From: an uncultured Opitutaceae bacterium
Lineage (GTDB): Bacteria; Verrucomicrobiota; Verrucomicrobiae; Opitutales; Opitutaceae
Reading direction: 5' to 3'
Length of the DNA stretch: 21,322 nucleotides
Assembly: GCA_946482625.1 (NCBI GenBank)
Contig: CAMLSH010000012.1
Span: 1 to 21,322 of the forward strand
Shown: piece after piece, positions 1-6,927 of the stretch
How positions within the stretch are numbered: the stretch's first letter is position 1
Layout of the letters: each line of letters begins with the position of its first letter
Made by a program: the position numbers and the translations under genes
Notes under the pieces: generated by a model
Database searches by the model: none
What the model was told of the DNA's origin: nothing
What the model saw: the letters and a program-made list of their open reading frames with translations, nothing else

Positions 1-2
1 GC

Positions 3-143
3 ACCCACCTGAAGTGTATCGTCGACTGGAATACCGCCGAAAAAACCTGGGACTGTCCCTGCCACGGCTCCCGCTTCCACCCCACCGGCGAAGTCCTCTC
101 CGGCCCGGCGGAAGAGCCGCTGGAGAAGATAACGCTTAACTAA
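3..143 (+). CDS. Rieske [2Fe-2S] oxidoreductase, C-terminal fragment (5' end outside the window)
   Basis: Only the last 46 residues are present, read from position 3 to the TAA at 141-143. They hold both halves of a Rieske iron-sulphur site: the Thr-His pair of the first box (its Cys codon is cut by the window edge, bases gc remaining), then LKCIVDWN, then the second box CPCHGSRF, followed by GEVLSGPA and a closing PLE. This arrangement, with a TW(D/N)CPCHG core and the protein ending soon after PLEKI, matches the C-terminal Rieske domain attached to FAD-dependent oxidoreductases of the YhfW type. A free-standing Rieske ferredoxin is possible because the N-terminal part is not visible. The domain would pass electrons through a 2Fe-2S cluster held by two Cys and two His. 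The family call is strong; the full architecture is inference. Confidence 0.85.
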   Translation, partial: THLKCIVDWNTAEKTWDCPCHGSRFHPTGEVLSGPAEEPLEKITLN

Positions 144-206
144 GAGAGACTTTCGCGACACAAGGCGAGCGGAAGCTCACCGCATCGCCCCCCTAGGGAC
201 GCGCCG

Positions 207-231
207 CTCAGGTGGGAAGCCCCCATCCCGC
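207..231 (+). repeat. REP-like hairpin element, divergent copy
   Basis: Lead CTCAG, stem GTGGGAAG, loop CCCC, stem CATCCCGC. The stem pairs with one G-T pair and one A-A mismatch. About 18 of 25 positions match the copy at 8471-8495. It lies between the convergent Rieske and small membrane-protein genes. Confidence 0.5.
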
Positions 232-294
232 ATCTTCCCTGCGGCTCGCCACCGTCCGATCAGGAACGGCGATCGACGCGTGAAAGATGCCGCA

Positions 295-492
295 TCAGTC
301 GCGGTGTCTGCGTCCCGCGAAAAACGCGAGCCAGACACCAAACGCCAGAATCAGCACGAGCCACCAAAAGTAGCGCAGCTCACGCGCTGCGAGTTCCGCG
401 AACGCCATCACACGCGGGAAAATCAGGCACGCCGCCACGGCAAACGTGACGGCGACGACTAATCCCACAAAACGTCTGCCCGCCGGGGTCAT
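295..492 (-). CDS. Small two-helix membrane protein coupled to the prohibitin-like gene
   Basis: A 65-residue protein starting MTPAGRRFVGL. Its ATG (492-490) overlaps the TGA stop of the prohibitin-family gene (491-489), the ATGA arrangement typical of translational coupling, which is why this start is chosen over longer readings. Two hydrophobic segments are visible, about residues 8-26 (GLVVAVTFAVAACLIF) and 39-58 (RYFWWLVLILAFGVWLAFF), and the C-terminus is basic (GRRHRD). It is therefore probably a hairpin inner-membrane protein with a short loop between helices. I do not recognise a named family. Co-transcription with an SPFH protein suggests it could be a membrane partner or accessory of that protein; this is inference from position only. 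Confidence 0.6.
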   Translation of the reverse strand: MTPAGRRFVGLVVAVTFAVAACLIFPRVMAFAELAARELRYFWWLVLILAFGVWLAFFAGRRHRD

Positions 493-1337
493 CGACGCGG
501 CGCAGGCGCAGTGGTTGTCGAAGGCGTATTGGGCAAGCCGATCGGCAGGAGGATATTCGCTCCATTGCCGCCCGCCTCGCCTCCGCCGCCAATCACGAGC
601 GGCGAACGCCCGTCCCACTTCTCCACGATCTGGAGCTGGATCAGGCCCGGGTTATCGCGGATCGCTTCGGCGCGCACGCGGATCGCTTCCGCTTCGCCCT
701 TGGCCTTGATGATCGCGGTGTCCGCTTCGATCTGGGCTTTCTGCTGCGTGAAACGCGCTTTCGCCGCCTCCTGCTCCTGCACCATCTTCGACTCGATGGC
801 GGCTTCGAGCTCCTTCGAGAGGGTGATGTTTTCGAGCACGATATCCTCGAGAATCAAGATGTGTCCGACCTTGTCGCGCGCAGAGTTCAAAGCTTTCACT
901 TTGATGTCCTCGCGCTTCTTCACGATTTGTTCAGCGCTTTGCAATGCGGTCACTTCCTTCAACGCCTCTTGAATGCGGGGCGCGATCAGACTGTCGAAGG
1001 GATCGCCGGAAAACTCCTTGTAGATCTTCACCACCGACGCCTCGGGAATGCGGTAAAGCACGCGAAGCGACACGTTCACCTGCTGCAAATCCGAGGAGTA
1101 ACACTCGGCGGGCAACCCGCGCGTGAGCTGTCGCACCGGCACGGATACGATGTGCGAAATGAAAGGCGGCTTCGTGCCGAATCCTTCGGGTTTGAAGCCG
1201 TCCGCCACCTTGCCGAGCGTCACCTGCACGCCGCGGAAGCCCGGCTCGACCACATAGGTGCTTTGCGCCGCCGCCAGGACCAGAACGAGGATGATGACGC
1301 CAAATCCGATCAGCTTCGGAAGAAAAGTATTATTCAT
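489..1337 (-). CDS. Prohibitin-family SPFH/Band 7 membrane protein
   Basis: A 282-residue protein with an N-terminal membrane anchor at about residues 8-25, followed directly by an SPFH/Band 7 domain (about 27-195: VVEPGFRGVQVTLGKV and later a VSLRVLYRIP strand). After it comes a long charged helical region rich in Glu, Ala, Lys and Gln (about 165-230), the coiled coil through which prohibitins assemble into rings. The C-terminus is Gly-rich (GGGGEAGGNGAN) and then Pro/Thr-rich. Length and order match bacterial prohibitin homologues, which form large membrane-bound assemblies linked to membrane organisation and control of membrane proteases. No catalytic site is expected. It overlaps by 4 bp a small membrane-protein gene downstream and is divergent from the phosphoesterase gene. 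No convincing Shine-Dalgarno precedes the ATG. Confidence 0.9.
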   Translation of the reverse strand: MNNTFLPKLIGFGVIILVLVLAAAQSTYVVEPGFRGVQVTLGKVADGFKPEGFGTKPPFISHIVSVPVRQLTRGLPAECYSSDLQQVNVSLRVLYRIPEASVVKIYKEFSGDPFDSLIAPRIQEALKEVTALQSAEQIVKKREDIKVKALNSARDKVGHILILEDIVLENITLSKELEAAIESKMVQEQEAAKARFTQQKAQIEADTAIIKAKGEAEAIRVRAEAIRDNPGLIQLQIVEKWDGRSPLVIGGGGEAGGNGANILLPIGLPNTPSTTTAPAPRR

Positions 1338-1523
1338 GCGAGGGAGCTCACACGCATAAGGCCGCCCTTCGCAAGTGCATAGCCGGGCCGAAGCGTTACA
1401 CCGGCCGGGATTGTTTGGAGTCGCGCCCGCCCCCTCTTCGTTTGCCAGCCATTCAAGCGCTACCGCGGCATTGCGTGAAAACCAGTTCGCCCTTTCAGCC
1501 CCCGCGGGTCAAAGAGTCCGCCC

Positions 1524-2288
1524 ATGCGGTTGCGCATTCTCAGCGATCTCCACCTCGAGTTCGGCGCCTACGAACCGCCCTCCGCCGACGCCGACCTCGT
1601 CGTTCTGGCCGGAGACATCCATGTCCGCGAACGCGCCGCCGCCTGGATCACTCACACGTTCCCCGACACACCCGTCCTCTACGTCGCCGGCAATCACGAG
1701 TTTTACGGCGAAAAAATCCCCCGCCTCACCGGCAAGCTTCGCAAGCGCTACGCGTCCACCCAAGTCCGTGTCCTCGAAAACGAGTCGGCGGACTTCGGCG
1801 CGTATCGCTTCTTTGGAGCCACGCTGTGGACCGATATGGCTCTGCACGGTGACACATCCTCCGGCTCCGCCGCCGCCCTTGAGATGAACGACTTCAGGCG
1901 CATCCGCACCTCGCCATTGTGGAAAAAATTCACCCCGGCCAACGCCCGCGCCATTCACGCGGACACGCTGCTTCACCTCCGCCGCTTTCTTGCCGCCGGT
2001 GCGGAAAGCGCCGTCGTTATCACGCACCACGCCCCATCGATCCGCTCGCTTCCATCCGCCGTACGCGACGACCCGATCGGCTGCGGCTACGCCTCCAGTC
2101 TCGAAACGTTGATCGAAGAGTATCAACCGCTGCTCTGGATTCACGGCCACATCCACGAGTCGTCGCACTATCGCATCGGTCGCACCACCGTCATCGCCAA
2201 TCCCCGCGGTTATCCCGACGCACTCAATCCCAGTTTTCAGGACGATCTGATCGTGTCGCTCGACGAGCTTTCCCATCGGGAAAACTAA
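1524..2288 (+). CDS. Calcineurin-like metallophosphoesterase
   Basis: A 254-residue soluble protein with the complete motif set of the calcineurin-like phosphoesterase superfamily: D8-x-H10 (SDLHLE), GD31 (LAGDIH), GNH58 (AGNHEF), the His pair H168-H169 (VITHHAPS) and GHIH (208-211). These residues bind a dinuclear metal centre that hydrolyses phosphomono- or phosphodiesters. There is no signal peptide, so it acts in the cytoplasm. The start at MRLRILSDLH is fixed because the first metal-binding motif begins at residue 8. The natural substrate cannot be deduced from the sequence. The 186-bp gap to the divergent prohibitin-like gene must hold the promoters of both, but I see no clear boxes there. 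Confidence 0.9.
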   Translation: MRLRILSDLHLEFGAYEPPSADADLVVLAGDIHVRERAAAWITHTFPDTPVLYVAGNHEFYGEKIPRLTGKLRKRYASTQVRVLENESADFGAYRFFGATLWTDMALHGDTSSGSAAALEMNDFRRIRTSPLWKKFTPANARAIHADTLLHLRRFLAAGAESAVVITHHAPSIRSLPSAVRDDPIGCGYASSLETLIEEYQPLLWIHGHIHESSHYRIGRTTVIANPRGYPDALNPSFQDDLIVSLDELSHREN

Positions 2289-2433
2289 CGCGCCCAACCC
2301 GTCCGTCCGCCTGCCGTAATGGAGGAGTAATGCGTCTCCGCGTCTAATCGCCGCTTCCGCCGCGACCAGCGACAACCGTCCCGCCGCGCCCCAAATTCAC
2401 CGACCCCAAAAACCATCCGCCCCTTCGCGATTC

Positions 2434-3168
2434 ATGAATATCCCCCGCGTCCCCCGCTTCTTCCCGGCCGTCCTCGTGCTCGCATTCGCGTCGCTCAGCT
2501 TTGCCGCTGAGCCCAAGCCGTCGTCACCCGCAACGTCCGCTTCAGCCGACGACGCTAAAACCAAGGCCGATACCCAGCTTCACAAAAAAGCCGCCGACTG
2601 GGCCGCCTCGCTTTCCATCAACGACACCGGCAAGGAAGCCCGCGTCACCGCGTTGATCGCCGCGCATCTCATCGCCGTCCGCGACTGGCACAACGACCAC
2701 CCGCACACCACCGTCCCCGCCGGCATCAACCCGCTCACCGGCAAACCGCTCAGCAAACTCGACCGCGAGATCATCGCCGATTCCGCGATGCCTTCTACCG
2801 TCAACGAAACCCTCCTCACCGGCCTGCGCGCCGAGCTCACGCCCGAACAGGTCGAGGCCATCCTCGACAAGTACACCATCGGCAAAGTCGCCTTCACGCT
2901 CAAAGGCTACAAAGCCATCGTCCCCGACCTCACCACCGAGGAGGAAAAAGTCATCACCGGTTTCCTGAAGCAGGCGCGCGAAGAATCCATCGGCTTCAAA
3001 AACATGACGCAGATTTCCGCCATCTTCGAAATCTACAAAACCAAGTCCGAGCAGTACCTGAACTCCAACGGCCGCAGCTGGAAAGCCCTCTACAAAACCT
3101 ACACCGATCGCGTGAAGGCCCAAAAAGCCGCCGACGCTGCTGCGAAGAAAAACGCCGACGCGAAATAA
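2434..3168 (+). CDS. Secreted DUF3826 family protein
   Basis: A 244-residue protein with an N-terminal signal peptide (hydrophobic stretch VLVLAFASLSFA, likely cleavage after about residue 25) and then a mature helical domain with the pattern I associate with DUF3826: KKAADWAASLSIND, VRDWHNDHP, LTGKPLSKLDREIIADSAMP, and VEAILDKYTIGKVAFT. The C-terminus is Lys/Ala-rich and probably disordered. The family is known mainly from Bacteroidota and Verrucomicrobiota, often near polysaccharide-use genes, and has no established biochemical function. Here no carbohydrate genes are adjacent. It is likely periplasmic. A perfect GC-rich hairpin lies 64 bp after the stop. Confidence 0.8.
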   Translation: MNIPRVPRFFPAVLVLAFASLSFAAEPKPSSPATSASADDAKTKADTQLHKKAADWAASLSINDTGKEARVTALIAAHLIAVRDWHNDHPHTTVPAGINPLTGKPLSKLDREIIADSAMPSTVNETLLTGLRAELTPEQVEAILDKYTIGKVAFTLKGYKAIVPDLTTEEEKVITGFLKQAREESIGFKNMTQISAIFEIYKTKSEQYLNSNGRSWKALYKTYTDRVKAQKAADAAAKKNADAK

Positions 3169-3232
3169 CGCCCCCGGCGGAGCGCCGCCCGCCGGCCGGC
3201 ACCCGTATCCGCTTCGATCCACGTTCGCCCCC

Positions 3233-3250
3233 GGGCGCGCGAGCGCGCCC
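3233..3250. other. Perfect GC-rich hairpin downstream of the DUF3826 gene
   Basis: GGGCGCGC and GCGCGCCC are separated by GA, giving an almost perfect 18-nt palindrome. There is no T-run after it, so it is not a standard intrinsic terminator. It might slow or end transcription of the upstream gene or be a degraded repeat. Confidence 0.35.
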
Positions 3251-3302
3251 ATCGCTCACGCCCGCTCGCCACGCACGCATTTCTCCTCTTCGCTCCGCTC
3301 GC

Positions 3303-3476
3303 ATGAAAAAGCCCACGCGCGAAGAAGAGCGCCGCATGTGCACACGCAAACGCCGCTACCGCTCGCAAGGCGACGCCCTCGACGCCGCCCGCCTCGCCGG
3401 CGTTGAACGCCAGCGCAAAGCCTATCAATGCCCGCTCTGCCGCCAATGGCATCTTTGCTCCTCGCACGGCGGCTAA
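3303..3476 (+). CDS. 57-residue Cys/His mini-protein (putative zinc ribbon-like)
   Basis: This short reading frame starts MKKPTREEERR and ends at the TAA at 3474-3476. The N-terminal half is strongly basic (TRKRRYRS). The C-terminal half carries C43-P-L-C46, W49-H50, C52 and H55, a compact CxxC-x3-H-x-C-x2-H cluster that could hold one zinc ion; C13 lies further upstream. The coding pattern (third-position GC, clustered metal ligands at the end) supports a real gene despite its length. The CPLCxxWHL pattern resembles small hypothetical proteins of bacterial and phage genomes with a single knuckle. Basic charge plus knuckle would suit nucleic-acid binding, but that is inference. It lies between a DUF3826 gene and engB and appears to be its own unit. 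Confidence 0.65.
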   Translation: MKKPTREEERRMCTRKRRYRSQGDALDAARLAGVERQRKAYQCPLCRQWHLCSSHGG

Positions 3477-3721
3477 ACCGTCACTCGCGCTCCGATTTTG
3501 GACCGCGTACCTCGGCACCCGCTTTCGCCGTCGCGGCTCGGCGAGACATCTGCGCGGCCTCTCAGAAAAATTCGCGGCCATCGGCCTCCAGCCTCGGTTA
3601 AAAATCCACCGACCCCGATCAACCGGCAGCGACTCTTTCCCATTCATCCCGTAGACCCTGTGCCCATCGCATTCGCGCCTGCGCCCTTGCGCGGCAGCGA
3701 CGTCATCCCCATTCACGCCGC

Positions 3722-4339
3722 ATGAGAATCACCTCGGTCGCCTTCGATCGCAGCGCCCCAGACCTGGCGTCATGTCCCCAATCCGTCCGCCCCGACTTCG
3801 CCTTCATCGGCCGCTCCAACGTCGGGAAATCCTCGCTGATCAACGCGCTCACGCGAAAAAAGGACCTCGCGAAAGTTTCCGACCTCCCCGGCAAGACCAA
3901 GCTCATCAATTTTTTCGTCATCAACAACGCCTGGCACCTCGTCGATCTTCCCGGCTACGGTTTCGCGAAAGTGACCAAAGGCCAGCGCGCCGACTTCAAC
4001 GAGTCCGTCGCCGACTACCTGGATAACCGCGAAAACCTCCTCTGCGTTTTCGTCCTCATCGACTCCAACCTTCCGCCCCAGCGCATCGACCTCCAATTCC
4101 TCGAATGGCTCGGCAGCACCGGCACGCCCTTCGTCCTCCTCTTCACCAAAGCCGACAAACTCTCCGCCACCCGCGCCCAGGCCAACATTGAGCTCTTCAA
4201 AAAAGAGATCACCCCGTGGTGGCCCGACGAACTCCCCGGCATCATCGTCACGTCCTCCAAAACGGGAGACGGCCGCAACGACATCCTCGACGTCATCGCC
4301 GAGACCCTGAAGTCCAAAAACTACCGCACTGGCGGCTGA
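3722..4339 (+). CDS. engB: Ribosome biogenesis GTP-binding protein EngB/YihA
   Basis: A 205-residue TRAFAC GTPase with every G motif in place: G1 GRSNVGKS (30-37), G2 with T59 in the PGKT motif followed by KLINFF, G3 DLPGYG (75-80), G4 TKAD (142-145) and G5 SSK (178-180). GRSNVGKSSLINAL, and DLPGYGFAKV straight after G3, are signatures of the EngB (YihA/YsxC) family, which binds GTP and assists assembly of the large ribosomal subunit in the cytoplasm. The length equals the usual 195-215 residues. The ATG at 3722 leaves the normal short N-terminal strand (RITSVAFDRSA) before the P-loop. It appears to be transcribed alone, with 245 bp before it lacking any recognisable gene. Confidence 0.95.
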   Translation: MRITSVAFDRSAPDLASCPQSVRPDFAFIGRSNVGKSSLINALTRKKDLAKVSDLPGKTKLINFFVINNAWHLVDLPGYGFAKVTKGQRADFNESVADYLDNRENLLCVFVLIDSNLPPQRIDLQFLEWLGSTGTPFVLLFTKADKLSATRAQANIELFKKEITPWWPDELPGIIVTSSKTGDGRNDILDVIAETLKSKNYRTGG

Positions 4340-4400
4340 CCGGTTACTCGGCGTCGCTTACTTCCGTGGTGGAGCGTCCGTCCCGGCGCGCATCTTCCGA

Positions 4401-4425
4401 TGGAGGCGCGACGCCCTCGTCGCGC
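4401..4425 (+). repeat. REP-like hairpin element, perfect-stem copy
   Basis: Lead TGGAG, stem GCGCGACG, loop CCCT, stem CGTCGCGC: all eight pairs are Watson-Crick. It lies in the 226-bp non-coding stretch between engB and a convergent small membrane-protein gene. A degenerate hairpin at about 4370-4392 may be a decayed neighbour. Nothing else was recognised in this stretch. Confidence 0.75.
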
Positions 4426-4565
4426 GTTCCCCATCATTCGCGTTCAAGCCCACCCGCCGCCAGTCATCGCACTGCTCATCGGCCACCGGTCACGACACCT
4501 CGTCCCGTTCCAAGCCAGCCACTTCCTCCTGATCGACAGGCGCCAGATCCGCCCCGCCCGCCGCG

Positions 4566-4694
4566 TTAGAACAACCGGATCCGCCGGACACCGCGGAGCC
4601 ACTTCATCCCCCAAAGCACATAAGCGGCCCACGCGAGGCCCAAAAGCCCGGGGATCAGCAGCGTTTTCAAGAGAGCGATAAACTCAGACGACAT
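4566..4694 (-). CDS. 42-residue single-helix membrane peptide
   Basis: A minus-strand frame of 43 codons from the ATG at 4694-4692 to the TAA at 4568-4566, starting MSSEFIALLKTLL. Residues about 7-28 form one hydrophobic helix (LLIPGLLGLAWAAYVLWG), followed by a positively charged tail (KWLRGVRRIRLF) that would stay in the cytoplasm by the positive-inside rule. Such tiny membrane proteins are often missed in annotation. A GGGAAG run touches the ATG, too close for a standard ribosome binding site. It is separated from the upstream lipoprotein gene by a strong hairpin terminator, so it probably has its own promoter. No family is recognised. Confidence 0.5.
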   Translation of the reverse strand: MSSEFIALLKTLLIPGLLGLAWAAYVLWGMKWLRGVRRIRLF

Positions 4695-4754
4695 CTTCCC
4701 ATATTCTCATATCGCCCCCGGCTAAGCCATTCGTCCTTCGGCTAGCCCAAAACG

Positions 4755-4784
4755 AGAAGGGCCGCTTTTGACCGCGGCCCTTCT
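4755..4784 (-). terminator. Intrinsic terminator of the BamE-like lipoprotein gene
   Basis: An 11-bp perfect stem (AGAAGGGCCGC pairing with GCGGCCCTTCT) around an 8-nt loop, 26 bp beyond the lipoprotein stop. On the minus strand it is followed by CGTTTT, a modest T-run. On the plus strand the sequence after it is A/T-rich, so it may work both ways. Confidence 0.75.
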
Positions 4785-4809
4785 TACTAATTTTTAATAA
4801 GTCAGCTAC

Positions 4810-5268
4810 TCACTCCTTGACCTGCTCGATCGAGGTAACCTTGCCATCCTTAAAGACCACGCGGGCAACTTCTTCCGCACGGTCACGATAGACGTCGGCA
4901 TGCACCGGCTGATAGTAAACCCGGTAAGCCCGGATGCGTGGATCGTAGTAGACTGAGCGACGGTAACCGGCGAAGTGGGAGCCTTCGTACTCCTGATAGT
5001 AGTCGTTGTAGATCCAGACCGTCTCGCTGCCTTCTCCCGTAGACCGCTCAACGACGCGGTCCGCCTTACCCATGGCGATGTAGACCATGTCCGGCGTGTA
5101 ACCGACATCGACGAGCCCTTGCTGAATGCGGGACTGCGTCTCGGCAGGCAGGGCGTTAAAGACCGCAGACTTTTCTTCGATGCGACTTTGGACTGTGCTG
5201 CAGCCAGCCAGCATCAAGGCCGCCACGCAGGAAATGAGGGCAAGGGGAGTTTTCATGATGTCGTTCAT
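4810..5268 (-). CDS. BamE/SmpA-like outer-membrane lipoprotein (putative)
   Basis: A 152-residue protein with a lipoprotein signal: a hydrophobic stretch followed by the lipobox LAGC, Cys at residue 23 if the first ATG is used. The second Met (residue 5, MKTPLAL, at 5256) gives a more typical signal-peptide start, so the true start is uncertain. The mature part has the layout of the BamE/SmpA/OmlA fold: an early helix, GYTPDMVYIAMGKADRV (compare the common GM-x-V-x-x-LG-x-P pattern), a W-I-Y strand, a Tyr-rich variable loop and a final VVFKDGKV strand. BamE helps fold outer-membrane proteins, but related domains occur in many lipoproteins, so function is not settled. It ends before a strong hairpin terminator. 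Confidence 0.7.
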   Translation of the reverse strand: MNDIMKTPLALISCVAALMLAGCSTVQSRIEEKSAVFNALPAETQSRIQQGLVDVGYTPDMVYIAMGKADRVVERSTGEGSETVWIYNDYYQEYEGSHFAGYRRSVYYDPRIRAYRVYYQPVHADVYRDRAEEVARVVFKDGKVTSIEQVKE

Positions 5269-5373
5269 AGACGCAGCAATCGACCCGGCGGTTCCCGGGA
5301 CAATCTCGCAGCGCTGACTAAATTACGTCCCACCCACAGGCCCGGATGCAATCCCACGCCTCCCCCTTTTGAA

Positions 5374-5400
5374 AAAGTGTCACGTATTACGTGACACTTT
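5374..5400. repeat. 27-nt perfect palindrome, copy 1
   Basis: Two 13-nt arms (AAAGTGTCACGTA and its exact complement) around a single central T. It is the reverse complement of the copy at 6219-6245. It lies 137 bp before the chosen DTW-gene start, in the non-coding stretch between the divergent lipoprotein and DTW genes. Read on the minus strand it is followed by a T-run. Confidence 0.85.
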
Positions 5401-5536
5401 CCCCATCCCCACAGCGCGTTGTCCGCGAAGGCTGTTCAATTCCAAGCGCCTCGCGGCCTTTCCCAAAATCTCCTGCCCCGCCTTTGGGCTTGGCCCGTCG
5501 GGCCCTTTCCCGCCCGATGCTCCACACTCCTCCACC

Positions 5537-6232
5537 ATGGCCCGAAGCGTCGTCCTCAAAGGCACCGTCCGCTGCCCCCGCTGCCAGCAATCCCCCCGCT
5601 GGTGTATCTGCGCAGGCCTCCGTATCCTCGAAACGCCGCTCGCGATCGACGTCCTCATGCACCACGAGGAGCTCGCGAAACCCACCTCCACCGGCCACCT
5701 CATCCAGCGCACGATCCCCGCTTCCCGCCGCCACATTTACCGCCACGACCGCCCGGTCGATCCCGCCGCCATCCGCCTCCCCGGCCGCGAACTGTGGATA
5801 CTTCATCCGACCGGTGAAACACCGCCCGCCGGCCAGGACCCCGCCGGCGTCCAAGTCCTTTTGCTGGACGGCTCCTGGTCGCAGGCCGGCGACATGGCGC
5901 GCACCATCGACCGCTGGGGCCGCCGCGTCAGCCTGCCGATGTCGGGAAAAAGCCGATACTGGCTGCGCTCGCAACAAGACATCCCCGGACGTTTCAGCAC
6001 AGTCGAGGCGTTGCTGTTTCTCATGAGCGCCCTCGGCCTGCGTGAAACCCACGACGCGTTGCAACTCCAGTTCGAGCTTCACGTCTACGCCGGCCTGCGC
6101 ACGCGCGGCCGACGCGCCGAAGCCGAGGCGTACCTCGCCGATTCACCCATCCGCGCCGCCTTCCCCGACGTGATCGCAGACCTCGACCGCCAGCGCCCGC
6201 GCACCCCCGGCCGACGGGAAAGTGTCACGTAA
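5537..6232 (+). CDS. DTW-domain protein, tRNA-uridine aminocarboxypropyltransferase
   Basis: A 231-residue protein starting MARSVVLKGT. This ATG is chosen because family homology starts a few residues later; the upstream extension reads through non-coding palindrome sequence. The N-terminus has a zinc knuckle, C13-x2-C16-x6-C23-x-C25, and the core shows the DTW-family motif as D111-G-S-W114 (Ser replaces the usual Thr), followed by SGKSRYWLRSQ and a FSTVEALLFL stretch. Members (TapT/DTWD types) transfer the aminocarboxypropyl group of S-adenosylmethionine to a tRNA uridine, giving acp3U. The gene stands alone. Its last codons (Glu-Ser-Val-Thr) and stop lie inside a 27-nt palindrome identical to one upstream, suggesting that the repeat arrived and reset the 3' end. 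Confidence 0.88.
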   Translation: MARSVVLKGTVRCPRCQQSPRWCICAGLRILETPLAIDVLMHHEELAKPTSTGHLIQRTIPASRRHIYRHDRPVDPAAIRLPGRELWILHPTGETPPAGQDPAGVQVLLLDGSWSQAGDMARTIDRWGRRVSLPMSGKSRYWLRSQQDIPGRFSTVEALLFLMSALGLRETHDALQLQFELHVYAGLRTRGRRAEAEAYLADSPIRAAFPDVIADLDRQRPRTPGRRESVT

Positions 6233-6245
6233 TACGTGACACTTT
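6219..6245. repeat. 27-nt perfect palindrome, copy 2, overlapping the DTW stop codon
   Basis: The same 13-nt arms around a central A, inverted relative to the copy at 5374-5400; shared sequence extends to about 31 nt (GGG before, T after). It contains the TAA at 6230-6232 and is followed by TTTTCTTCC, so it could also serve as the terminator of the DTW gene. Confidence 0.85.
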
Positions 6246-6308
6246 TCTTCCCGCGACAGACTTCCCTCCCGTCCTCCTCCTTCACCGCCAAGCCCCCCCT
6301 AACCGGAC

Positions 6309-6331
6309 GATGTCATCTAATGAATGACATC
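6309..6331. repeat. Short inverted repeat between DTW and TPR genes
   Basis: GATGTCAT and ATGACATC flank a 7-nt spacer in the gap between two convergent genes. There is no T-run on either side. It could be a weak transcription stop or a remnant. Confidence 0.4.
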
Positions 6332-6393
6332 CTTCCCGCCCCCCCCGGCGACGCCCCCACTCTCCGCCTTGGCGTTTTCCCGCCGTCAGGATT

Positions 6394-6873
6394 TCAGACC
6401 AGATTCTGCCAATCCATCTCCCGCAAATCCGGGTCCGCCACCGCTTGCTGCCGCCAGCCGGGCTCCCGCACGAAAACCCGCGCCAGCCGCCGCCGCGCTT
6501 TCTCCCGGTCGCCCAGCAGGCAATCGTAACAAGCGAGATTATATTCCACGAGCACCGTGGGGTTTTCGATCGCCTTCGCGCCGCGCAACAACACCACCCG
6601 CGCCTCCGCGATTTTCCCGACTTCGCGCAATGCATATGACCACGCGATCCAAGGTCGCTCGACCGCTGGCGCCACCGCCGCCACGCGCGGCGCGAAACGG
6701 ATCACCTGCCGCCAATTATCTTCCGCCATCGCCAGTTCGACGAGCACCGCGAGCGTCTGCGGCGTCTCGCGCTCATCCTCCGGAAGCCGCGCCAGCTCCG
6801 CACGCGCCTCCCGCAACAAACCCAGCTCGATAAACCCGAGCGCGTAGGCGAGATGTTTGCGCGGCACGATCAT
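6394..6873 (-). CDS. Small tetratricopeptide-repeat (TPR) protein
   Basis: A 159-residue, all-helical soluble protein without signal peptide. Degenerate TPR units are visible: about residues 7-37 (YALGFIELGLLREARAEL), 40-70 (LAVLVELAMAEDNWRQVIRF), 74-104 (PWIAWSYALREVGKIAEAR) and the best one at 106-138 (VEYNLACYDCLLGDREKARR). The end (DPDLREMDW) is the usual closing pattern of small TPR proteins that finish with a solvating helix. TPR proteins act as scaffolds for protein partners; none can be named here. It starts 54 bp after the exporter gene on the same strand and may be the last gene of that operon. Confidence 0.75.
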   Translation of the reverse strand: MIVPRKHLAYALGFIELGLLREARAELARLPEDERETPQTLAVLVELAMAEDNWRQVIRFAPRVAAVAPAVERPWIAWSYALREVGKIAEARVVLLRGAKAIENPTVLVEYNLACYDCLLGDREKARRRLARVFVREPGWRQQAVADPDLREMDWQNLV

Positions 6874-6927
6874 GCCGCCAACAAAACACCCGCGTGCGCT
6901 TCCGCAACTCCGCGCTCTCTCACCGGC

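Noticed and set aside
2310..2346. Possible further REP-like copy after the phosphoesterase gene (TGGAGGAGTAATGCG)
   Set aside because: The lead is similar, but the stem does not pair and the CCCT loop is absent.
1509..2375. Long open frame on the minus strand opposite the phosphoesterase gene
   Set aside because: Glycine- and valine-rich shadow of a GC-rich gene; the plus frame has all five metallophosphoesterase motifs.
5369..5536. N-terminal 56-codon extension of the DTW protein
   Set aside because: It starts inside the palindrome, has no family similarity, and the zinc knuckle begins just after the later ATG at 5537.
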